Shown here: one piece after another, positions 1 through 7,024 of the stretch
How positions within the stretch are numbered: position 1 is the stretch's first letter
Layout: each line of letters starts with the position of its first letter
Origin: Hamiltosporidium magnivora
Lineage: Eukaryota; Microsporidia; Dubosqiidae
Assembly (NCBI GenBank): GCA_004325065.1
Contig: PITI01000506.1
Span: 1-11,441 of the forward strand
Reading direction: 5' to 3'
Length of the DNA: 11,441 nt
Notes under the pieces: model-generated
Database searches by the model: none
Seen by the model: the letters and a program-made list of their open reading frames with translations, nothing else
What the model was told of the DNA's origin: nothing
Translations under genes and position numbers: made by a program

Positions 1-120
1 AAAAAAAAATGAATTAAATGAATCCAAAAGAAAAAATAAAAATAAATTAAAATAATGGTAAGAAAAGCCTATTCAAACACAAAAAAAAATGAATTAAATG
101 AATCCAAAAGACAAAATAAA
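1..120. repeat. 80-bp-period direct repeat downstream of eEF2
   Basis: Positions 1-40 and 81-120 are the same A-rich 40-mer except at one base (A at 32, C at 112), giving a period of exactly 80 bp. The block between them (41-80) is unrelated A-rich sequence. The first copy starts at the window edge, so the array may continue to the left. It lies 26 bp beyond the eEF2 stop codon, in its 3' flank. I see no coding potential in it. Confidence 0.8.
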
Positions 121-145
121 ACCTCAAATTTTTAATAAACCTATC

Positions 146-2836
146 TCAAAGCCTATCAAAATATTCATCAGCACTCTTAAGTTTACCAAACTTTTTCTTA
201 TTTCTGATTGTTGTAACAACCTCATGCATCAAACTACCTTCCATCGCAAGATTTCCAGGCATAACTTCATAATGACTGAAACACAAACTACTACTTGCTT
301 GTCCACGTGTGACTTTCATCAAAGCAGCATTAAATCCAAAACTTTCTTTTACTGGTAAAATTCCATAAATATTTGTTCTTGATGAACCGTCTTCTTTAAC
401 TTCTTCTGCATCACCTCTTCTTGTCGCAAGTAAAGCAATTACCTCACTCATTGCTTCTGTGGCCACATTTACTTCAATTCTAAAAATAGGTTCGTATAGA
501 ACTGGTGTAGCTGCCATTATTAGTCCTCTACAGACTTCACTTACCGGCATCGTAATTTGATTTCCTGTTCTATGAATAGCATCTGAGTGAAGAACCATAT
601 CAGTCAATTCAAATCTAACTCCTCGTAGTTTTTCTTCTATCAAAGGTCCTTTACTAGTCACATCTCTAAATCCTTCTCTTAAATATTCTTTAACTTCATT
701 TAAATATGCAATACCCTTAGTAGCATCAACAAACAGATTTGGTCCTTTGTCTTCCGGTCCGTAAAACATAATTTTTTTAATCCAATCGTCTCTAATTCCT
801 AACACAGAATTAAAAGCTGCCACTCTTTCTTTTGGATCTCGGACCACCAATTTTCCATTTTCAAGATTTTCTACGACTGGACGGTCTAAAGAACTACAAG
901 TCATATAAATTCTGTTGTGTTTGTTACTGCTTTTACACATTTTAGGTTCTAAGACACTATTACGGATTCCTTCCAAATAACTGACACACGGTTCACCATA
1001 TACAATTTTTACTCCTGCGTAATCCTCTTCCAAGTCTTTTAAACAAATTTCTAAATGTAATTCACCTGCTCCTGCTATTGTAAGTTCTCCATTGTCACTG
1101 AAATTGACAACACTTAAAGGATCACTTTTACTTAATTTGGCGAGACCTGCCTTCAATTTTGGAAGGTCAACAGGATTTAAAGGACTTACACTGTATTTTA
1201 CGACAGGACTTACACTAAATTTCATACCTTTAATATTATGAGCAACATCAGTGTTGGTAATTGTTCCTGTTTTCTTTAATTTGTCATCAATTCCTATCAA
1301 ACCTATAATATTTCCAGCTGGACACTCACTTACATCTTTGACAGTTCTACCCATCATAACTACTGTACGTTGAATGTTTGCAATATAAAGATCATTTTTA
1401 GAACCTGGCACATAATCAGGTCCCTGTACTCTGACTTTCATACCAGGAGTTACTTTACCTGAAAAAACCCTTCCAAATGCAATAAATCTGTTATCAGAAT
1501 ACGGAACCATTTTTGAAATGTAAACAGCCAAAGGAGCTGAAACAACATTATTGTTGACATCCACCATATTATTATTAGCATCAATAGGATTATTATTAGC
1601 ATCTACAGCATTATTATTAGCGTCTACTTTGATATTCAATTTTTGCATCATTTCACTACTCATTTGATCAGAGCATTTGAAAGAATCAACTGCCGCATTT
1701 TTTATTCCCAAAGCTACAATATCATCAACGGGTCCTTCATAGAGTGAATCGTATCTGTAACTCTGACTTAGAACAGGAGAAGGAAGTTGTAAAATAATTT
1801 GTTCCAACATTGTATCTGCAGCTGGTAACCAAGTACGCATTACCAATTTAAAGAGTGTTTTTGGTTCATTTGGAAGATCTGTGGGAAGAGTGACATTATA
1901 TTTTGTCAAAAAGTTACGTAAATTTTCGTGTTGGACAGCCATACAGTAATCTCTTACCGTGTAAATTGGATTTAAAATGAAAACAATAAAAGGTGCTTTT
2001 TCAGGGCTTCCTTGTTTTTTGAAAGTACCGGTTGTATCGAATGGGTCTTCTGCCGTATAAAATACATCATTTGCCCAGAGCATTTTACAAATTCTCTTTT
2101 CTCCTTCTGGTTTGTCTTTAACATTAAATCTTTCAGCATAGAAAGAAGCGAATTGTCTGAGTGTAAATCCCCACCCTTGTAAACCAGAACAAAATGAAAA
2201 TTCGTTTAATTCGGGTTGAAGGTTATGGATTGGAAATCTGCTATCTTCTTTTCCAAGTGTAATCATTTGAAGTTTTGCATTGAAATCTTCTACTCTTCTT
2301 CTAAAACGAGCATAAAGTTGTGCTTTTGATTCTTGAAGTTCTAAAAGAGCTCGATCGACTTTATTGAGACAAACGGTCGGTCGGATTTTTTCTGCAACTG
2401 CCTGTCTCAACACAGTTTCAGTTTGTACACATATACCATCCACACAGTCAACTACAACAATAGCACCATCAGTTACTCTCAATGCTGCCGTTACTTCTGA
2501 ACTGAAATCCACGTGACCGGGAGAATCTATTAAATTGATAAGAAATTCATTTCCATTATGTTTTTGATTTAAATGACCTTTCAAAACAGATTCTGGTAAT
2601 TCAAAATGCATTGAAATAGCAGTGGATTTGATAGTAATACCTCTTTCTTGTTCATCAGCACGTGTATCCATATATCTTCCACCACCACTTTCTTGAGAAG
2701 CTATCTTTGCTTTGATAACCAAAGTATCAGTCAAAGTACTTTTACCGTGATCTACGTGTGCGATTACCGATATATTACGGATGTTTAGTTGATTTTTCAT
2801 CATATCTTCTACTTTTTTTATTGAGAGATCTACCAT
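146..2836 (-). CDS. eEF2: Translation elongation factor 2 (eEF2)
   Basis: Ribosomal translocase GTPase, acting in the cytosol; complete at 896 residues and intronless. Seen: P-loop AHVDHGKST (26-34), the switch I region around DEQERGITIKSTAIS (61-75), DSPGH (104-108), NKVD (158-161), then G', II, III, IV and V domains colinear with fungal eEF2, ending in the usual EYFDRL. The start MVDLSIKK matches the position of the family's MV start. The diphthamide-bearing histidine in the domain IV tip (LHSDAIHR) is H755, but the residues after it read TGNQ where most eukaryotes have GGGQ. The main oddity is about 48 extra residues near 386-434, at the start of domain II, holding four DxNNN heptads; this explains most of the excess over the roughly 842 residues of yeast eEF2. 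The stop is TGA. A CCCC run 20 nt before the ATG fits a microsporidian promoter. Identity is secure from full-length alignment by eye. Confidence 0.98.
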   Translation of the reverse strand: MVDLSIKKVEDMMKNQLNIRNISVIAHVDHGKSTLTDTLVIKAKIASQESGGGRYMDTRADEQERGITIKSTAISMHFELPESVLKGHLNQKHNGNEFLINLIDSPGHVDFSSEVTAALRVTDGAIVVVDCVDGICVQTETVLRQAVAEKIRPTVCLNKVDRALLELQESKAQLYARFRRRVEDFNAKLQMITLGKEDSRFPIHNLQPELNEFSFCSGLQGWGFTLRQFASFYAERFNVKDKPEGEKRICKMLWANDVFYTAEDPFDTTGTFKKQGSPEKAPFIVFILNPIYTVRDYCMAVQHENLRNFLTKYNVTLPTDLPNEPKTLFKLVMRTWLPAADTMLEQIILQLPSPVLSQSYRYDSLYEGPVDDIVALGIKNAAVDSFKCSDQMSSEMMQKLNIKVDANNNAVDANNNPIDANNNMVDVNNNVVSAPLAVYISKMVPYSDNRFIAFGRVFSGKVTPGMKVRVQGPDYVPGSKNDLYIANIQRTVVMMGRTVKDVSECPAGNIIGLIGIDDKLKKTGTITNTDVAHNIKGMKFSVSPVVKYSVSPLNPVDLPKLKAGLAKLSKSDPLSVVNFSDNGELTIAGAGELHLEICLKDLEEDYAGVKIVYGEPCVSYLEGIRNSVLEPKMCKSSNKHNRIYMTCSSLDRPVVENLENGKLVVRDPKERVAAFNSVLGIRDDWIKKIMFYGPEDKGPNLFVDATKGIAYLNEVKEYLREGFRDVTSKGPLIEEKLRGVRFELTDMVLHSDAIHRTGNQITMPVSEVCRGLIMAATPVLYEPIFRIEVNVATEAMSEVIALLATRRGDAEEVKEDGSSRTNIYGILPVKESFGFNAALMKVTRGQASSSLCFSHYEVMPGNLAMEGSLMHEVVTTIRNKKKFGKLKSADEYFDRL
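1544..1627 (-). repeat. 21-bp coding minisatellite in eEF2 domain II insertion
   Basis: Four tandem 21-bp units encode residues about 404-431 of eEF2: VDANNNA, VDANNNP, IDANNNM and VDVNNNV. The DNA units on the + strand share a TTATTATTAGCATC-like core and differ at few bases, so the expansion looks recent compared with the rest of the gene. The reading frame is kept because the unit is a multiple of three. Confidence 0.9.
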
Positions 2837-2856
2837 CTGTACTTCTTAGTTTTGAA

Positions 2857-2880
2857 GGGGTTCGGTTGAAAAAAAATTTT
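2857..2880 (-). promoter_or_regulatory. eEF2 core promoter: CCCC run plus AAATTT-type box
   Basis: Read on the minus strand, AAAATTTTTTTT leads into CAACCGAACCCC, and the CCCC (2857-2860) ends 20 nt before the eEF2 ATG. C-runs with an upstream AAATTT-like element are the described start-site signals of microsporidian genes. This supports the chosen ATG and implies a leader of about 20 nt or less. Confidence 0.6.
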
Positions 2881-2884
2881 GTAC

Positions 2885-2958
2885 AAAAAAAATTTGGATG
2901 GAAAAAATTTGGATGGAAAAAAATTTGGATTGAAAAAAATTTGGATGGAAAAAAATTT
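2885..2958. repeat. 15-17 bp tandem repeat carrying AAATTT boxes
   Basis: At least four units of the form A(6-8)TTTGGATGG occur in a row (2885-2901, 2902-2916, 2917-2932 with TTGG-to-TTGA drift, 2933-2948), followed by a truncated A7TTT at 2949-2958. Each unit contains AAATTT, the same hexamer as the promoter box, so the eEF2 upstream region holds an array of candidate boxes. A short + strand frame through it repeats FGWKK only because the DNA repeats. Confidence 0.85.
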
Positions 2959-2961
2959 ATG

Positions 2962-2993
2962 AAATTTTTAAATTTTTAAATTTTTAAATTTTT
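2962..2993. repeat. 8-bp AAATTTTT tandem repeat
   Basis: Four perfect AAATTTTT units run end to end directly after the 15-17 bp array. This is simple-sequence DNA that extends the run of AAATTT-like boxes upstream of eEF2. Confidence 0.85.
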
Positions 2994-3212
2994 AATTTTA
3001 AATAAAATACAATTCCATTATAAATTGTTAGATTACAAATAAATGTTTATATAAAACGTTTAGATTATAATAGATATGAATTATAAAATAATTTATTTTT
3101 TAAATTATTTATTTTTATAAAGATATATTTTCTTTGGTTTAAAGTATTTTCAGATTATATTTGATCAAAATTATTTTTATTGTAGCAAACTTTAAAAAAT
3201 AAAAAAAAATAA

Positions 3213-3481
3213 AAATTTATCTTTTAAATTTAAACTACTTAATTTAGTAAAAATTTTTAGAGATAATGTTTGAAAAAATTAAATTTAAGTTTTATTTTTA
3301 ATTTCCTTGAATAGTAAGAATTTTTAAAGATAAATAATAGAAATAACTTAAATTTATGTTTTATTTTTAATTCTTTGAATTAAGAGAATTTTTGACGATA
3401 AATAATAGAAATAACTTAAATTTATGTTCTAGTTTTAATTTCTTTGAATTAAGAGAATTTTTGACGATAAATAATAGAAAT
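3213..3481. repeat. Degenerate 68-bp tandem repeat, about four copies
   Basis: Copies at 3345-3412 and 3413-3481 are nearly identical, sharing TTTGAATTAAGAGAATTTT and GACGATAAATAATAGAAAT. A copy at about 3277-3344 is clearly related, with TAGTAAGAATTTTTAAAGAT in place of the core. A still more diverged copy can be traced back to about 3213. Identity rises toward the right, as expected of an array growing at one end. It sits between the membrane-protein stop and the eEF2 promoter. Confidence 0.8.
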
Positions 3482-3485
3482 AAAG

Positions 3486-3560
3486 TTAAAACAAAACTTT
3501 TAATTCTTAGTTTTTGAATTTCAACAAATAATTAGAGGAAAATATTAAAACAAAACTTTT
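3486..3560. repeat. Pair of 16-bp direct repeats, 59 bp apart
   Basis: TTAAAACAAAACTTTT occurs at 3486-3501 and again at 3545-3560, just beyond the stop codon of the membrane-protein gene. It may be an edge remnant of the neighbouring tandem array; function unknown. Confidence 0.6.
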
Positions 3561-3568
3561 TTTTAATT

Positions 3569-4432
3569 TCAAGCTTCAGAATTTTCTTTTTGTTGTGGTT
3601 TGTTGTCTTTTTTCCCCAAAACAACTTCCAATACTTTACTTTTAAAAACGGTGTACATAAATATTGCAGGTGGCATTGATATAAGAATAAGTAATCCGAT
3701 TATATCGATTATAAAGACGCCTGCCCATAAGAGGCCATGAACTGATCTAAATATCGATAATGGTGTGAGTAGAGAAGTGATGACCAAGAAACAATACGTT
3801 AAAATCAGCCCTCTACATGCTCCATAGTGTTCTTTTTCACGAAATTTACCAAGCAAGAAAAAAATACCTGTGTAAATCGCGAACAAAAATAAAAACCCGA
3901 AAAAACCAAACGATCGTATAATTGCTATGGTCATATATCCTGCTATGTATCCACTTGGTATAGAAAGACCGAGATTACACAGATCTTTGTTCATATAAGA
4001 TGCCACGGCTACCACAACTGCTGCTGCCAATGATCCTAATCTGGAAAATATTTTTATCAAAGGTAAAAACCCTGATAGGTGATATACAGTATAAAATGCT
4101 CCGATACCGGCCACTAAACTTTTCTGAAATTTCTCTAGTTTATCCTGTGGCAATAGAGCAACTACAAAAAACAATATATTAAACAAAACAAACATAATAC
4201 AGTTTATATCGAAAATAGTTGGATATCTTTCTACAAACAAAGGTAAAGGTAGTCCTATTTGAGATCTAAGATCACTATCACTAGCATTTATCATACCGCT
4301 GTTCAACATAAAAAGTATCAATATTGTCTCAAGTTCCTTCATAATTTGATTGTCTATTTTTTTTTCTTTAAAAATGCTATTTTTTTCAATTATTGGTTCC
4401 TTAAATTTTGTTCTTAAAATCAAATCAATCAT
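3569..4432 (-). CDS. Polytopic membrane protein, function unknown
   Basis: A 287-residue protein with no family I recognise. Hydrophobic stretches suggest about six or seven membrane segments, near 75-95, 105-125, 131-147, 158-195 (one or two), 206-227 and 233-262, then a charged tail rich in K, Q and E. Before these, residues 31-50 starting at an internal methionine (MKELETILILFMLNSGMINA) look like a cleavable signal peptide followed by an acidic SDSD. The true start is therefore uncertain: the first ATG at 4432 adds 30 mostly charged residues, while the ATG at 4342 would give a signal peptide at the extreme N-terminus. Neither has a clear C-run; the first has a weak AAATTAT-T7-CC element 12-26 nt upstream. 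Coding status is supported by composition and length against a spacer that is under 20% GC. A seven-segment protein with a signal peptide would resemble receptor-like topologies, but that is only a shape match. Confidence 0.85.
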   Translation of the reverse strand: MIDLILRTKFKEPIIEKNSIFKEKKIDNQIMKELETILILFMLNSGMINASDSDLRSQIGLPLPLFVERYPTIFDINCIMFVLFNILFFVVALLPQDKLEKFQKSLVAGIGAFYTVYHLSGFLPLIKIFSRLGSLAAAVVVAVASYMNKDLCNLGLSIPSGYIAGYMTIAIIRSFGFFGFLFLFAIYTGIFFLLGKFREKEHYGACRGLILTYCFLVITSLLTPLSIFRSVHGLLWAGVFIIDIIGLLILISMPPAIFMYTVFKSKVLEVVLGKKDNKPQQKENSEA

Positions 4433-5945
4433 TTACCTCAAAAGGAAAAAAATAATTTTGATAAGTAATTTTTGATATCAAGTATTCGAGATTAATATTT
4501 GATCAATTAAAATCTTCGAAATTATCTTTTAATGACCAATTATCTTGTATTAAAGTTTATATAAAAATAAACAAAGTTAATTTTATCAAATCTAAATATT
4601 CATGATATTTCATACTTAGAGATTATCATACTTTTACCTTTGTTTTATTTGGATTTTAGTTTATATTTATGTAAATATAAAATTTTCAAAAATATTTTTA
4701 TAAGACAAATCAATTCAACTTAGATATTCAAATATCTCAAAACAATAAGAAAAAGTTTATTAAAAACAAAATATATTGTATAAGGATAGAGATTATTCCG
4801 TCTAATTTACAATAAGATTTAATAAATAGCGCTTTGTTAATTATTTCTATTTAATCAATAAATAATCTACTCTACAGTAAGAATTACAACTATAAATGAT
4901 AAATGGTTGTTCTTGTTTATTTATTTCGTTTTGTTCTCAACAATTGTTATATTTAATCTAATTAAAATTATCTAATTTTGTTGATTTACTTTCTATAAAG
5001 AGATATTTAGAATTTTAAATTATTATTTAGACCGATATTTCGAATTCAAATTAAAAGTAACCTTTCATATTCTGTAATTATAACTACAAAATTATAAAGT
5101 TACTTCTAATTTTGGTTTAAAATAAAGAATTTAATCTCTAAGTCTAATATACTATTTTTTAGTGAATAATTTAATAAAACTTTTATTTAGTATATTTATT
5201 TGAGATATTAAACACAGGTAACTACCTTACTTGCTTCAAACATATTAATTGGTTTAATTGATTCGTAATTTACCTATGAACAGATAAATCTAATTATAAA
5301 AGTAATAAGTGGCTTTAAAAACCTATGATATCTTATGAGACAAAAAAGATAAAAAATTTATTTTAAATTAAATTTATGATCAAACAAATATTAATATACT
5401 TCTAGAAAAGGTTTCATTTAAAGCTTTATATAACTAATTTGGTTATTAATCAAATATAAATATTCATACGTTTAGAAAATTCTTATTTTACTCAAAAATT
5501 ACTTAGATAAAAAAAATTTCGTTGTTTTAATATCTCTAATGAGTCCAGTTAATACTATTTGTATGAGTTAAGAACAACAGTTATTCCTTATAATTAATAT
5601 TTTTGAATAAAAATTCATTCATTTTATCTAAATGAAAGCAAAAGAATATAAATATCGAAAAAATAGTAAAAATTATATCTTCATTCTATCTAAATAATTT
5701 ACTTAAAATATAAATTTAATAAAGATAACTAGGAAATATGAGTAAAATAATTTTATTGGTGTGATATAAAATCTATTATTGGAGTTTATTTTAAACACTT
5801 ATTTATTTTCCAGTTTAAGAATAAAAGACGTGAATCATTCGTAGCTAATTTATATTTAATCAAGAAGATACATTAAGTTTAAATTTAAAATTATTTTTTT
5901 TAGAAATTATTAAGCATAAAATTATTTAATCCTTAATGTTATATT
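4433..5945. other. AT-rich spacer with no recognisable gene
   Basis: About 1.5 kb of extremely AT-rich DNA, locally near 10-20% GC, lying upstream of the membrane-protein gene. I find no reading frame of protein-like composition, no tRNA-type B box and no clear tandem repeat. Isolated homopolymer runs of A or T are frequent. I see nothing in it beyond the weak promoter element next to 4444-4458. Confidence 0.7.
4444..4458 (-). promoter_or_regulatory. Weak promoter-like element upstream of membrane protein
   Basis: On the minus strand AAAATTAT-T6-CC ends 11 nt before the first ATG of the membrane protein. It resembles the AAATTT plus C-run layout of the other genes but has only two C residues, so it is a weak match in AT-rich DNA. 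Confidence 0.25.
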
Positions 5946-5949
5946 AAAT

Positions 5950-6575
5950 GTAAAGCGAGGGTGCTCACATAAAAAACTTTCTGCTTGGCGAAGAGTGCGC
6001 GAAACTGGTGTGAACCAATGTTTGGATTTTTTGTGGAAATAAAACCACTACATCTTCAGTTGTCATACGGGAGTTGTTATGAGGAGGTGAGGTCTAAAAA
6101 ATGGCGAGACTTTTTCTATAAATTTATTTGTATTTTTTTATGTAACTAGAATGCAGACAGCAGCTGAAATGTAGGTACTTGCTACGTATAAGAATGTAAA
6201 CCCAGCCTTGTTCTATCGGGTTAGAAGCATTAGCGCCTGGAAAATCTATAAAATAGAAATCATAAAATCCGAGAAGCCAAAGTAGTAGGTTATATCTGTT
6301 GGTATGTCATTACACTGTCTAAGTGAACCCTAAGTATGTCTCTGGAATATACCTAGCTATAAGTTTATTGGGTACAAAAAGTGTAAATAAGTGGAATTGC
6401 AGCATAGTCTTAAGTTGGGCTCAAAATGAGGTTTTAATTACCGAAACACTTCATGCAACGGACATTAACGAACACCGGGCAACTGCATCGCCTAGTAATT
6501 AGGTTCTACATACCTGATAGATGAAAGGCTTTGCGATGTAAGTATCATAGGAGGTACTGATGGAATGTTGACAAT
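5950..6575 (+). ncRNA. Candidate structured non-coding RNA (GC island)
   Basis: A sharply bounded island of about 38% GC (hand count, 5951-6570) inside spacer of about 10-20% GC. No frame is open beyond about 59 codons on either strand. Helices that can be drawn on the + strand: 5960-5969 with 6009-6016 (8 bp, 2-nt bulge); 6051-6057 with 6083-6089 plus 6063-6066 with 6079-6082; 6193-6197 with 6227-6231 enclosing 6199-6203 with 6218-6222; CACU/AGUG at 6313-6325; GGUAU 6301-6305 with AUACC 6349-6353; and 6484-6491 with 6533-6540 (8 bp, one G-U) enclosing a CCUA/UAGG hairpin. Several use G-U pairs that would be mismatches on the minus strand, which favours +, though I searched with G-U allowed. 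Internal T-runs argue against RNA polymerase III. It matches no rRNA, SRP, RNase P or U snRNA core that I know. A decayed transposon or gene of higher GC is the main alternative. Confidence 0.35.
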
Positions 6576-6582
6576 AGCAGTT

Positions 6583-6589
6583 ATTTTTG
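6583..6589 (+). promoter_or_regulatory. Sm-site-like AUUUUUG after the GC island
   Basis: AUUUUUG lies about 13 nt after the last high-GC base of the island. Sm-binding sites of this form lie near the 3' ends of several fungal RNP RNAs. In AT-rich DNA the heptamer is common by chance, so alone it proves little. Confidence 0.15.
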
Positions 6590-6992
6590 TTGAATTTATA
6601 ACTGGGTTAATTTCATGAAAAAAATCTAAAACTTGCCACTTTTTATAGAAAAATTGACATTTTCAAATAAAGAAAGTTATACTATCGATACAAATTTCTT
6701 TTTAAAGGAATCAAAAAAACTTGACGGTTAGTTTTGATTTGATTTCTTTAATAATGTTATAATTATTGGAATATACAGGTTAAATGAAATATATAGCAAA
6801 ACCTATATTAATTAAATAAATAGAAATATTTATCTGCTGTTTTTATTGATAAGTATTTCATGAGGAAATAAATATACCGCAAATAATTTATTATTTTATT
6901 TAACAATTTAAATTTTTAAAGTACCTCTTTTGATACATAAAACTTTCAGACTTTTTACTCAATTTTTATTCTTTTAAATTTTAAATTTAAAC

Positions 6993-7017
6993 AAATTTTT
7001 GGTTTTCGAACGCCCCC
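6993..7017 (+). promoter_or_regulatory. Promoter of exosome-subunit gene: AAATTTTT and CCCCC
   Basis: AAATTTTT at 6993-7000 is followed by a CCCCC run at 7013-7017, and only GTTTTTT separates the run from the ATG at 7025. A C5 run is striking in this AT-rich flank and fits the microsporidian start-site signal. It supports the ATG at 7025 and implies a leader of about 7-12 nt. Confidence 0.65.
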
Positions 7018-7024
7018 GTTTTTT

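Noticed and set aside
98..358. 86-codon + strand open frame
   Set aside because: Almost entirely antisense to the conserved C-terminus of eEF2.
2758..2979. 73-codon + strand open frame with FGWKK repeats
   Set aside because: It overlaps the eEF2 N-terminus in antisense and then simply reads through the 15-17 bp tandem repeat.
2837..3568. A coding gene or bidirectional promoter between eEF2 and the membrane protein
   Set aside because: Both genes lie on the minus strand, and the interval is filled with tandem repeats and AT-rich DNA without a protein-like frame.
4000..4182. 60-codon + strand open frame
   Set aside because: Antisense to the membrane-protein gene, with no start signal of its own.
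6323..6499. 59-codon open frame inside the GC island, + strand
   Set aside because: No ATG at its start, and a frame of this length is expected about once by chance in sequence of this size and composition. The other frames in the island are broken more often.
5950..6600. Group II or group I intron, rRNA fragment, SRP RNA or RNase P RNA as the identity of the GC island
   Set aside because: I looked for a group II domain V core, group I core elements, universal rRNA stretches, the SRP GNAR-loop domain and RNase P conserved blocks and found none, although GUGCG occurs near 5995.
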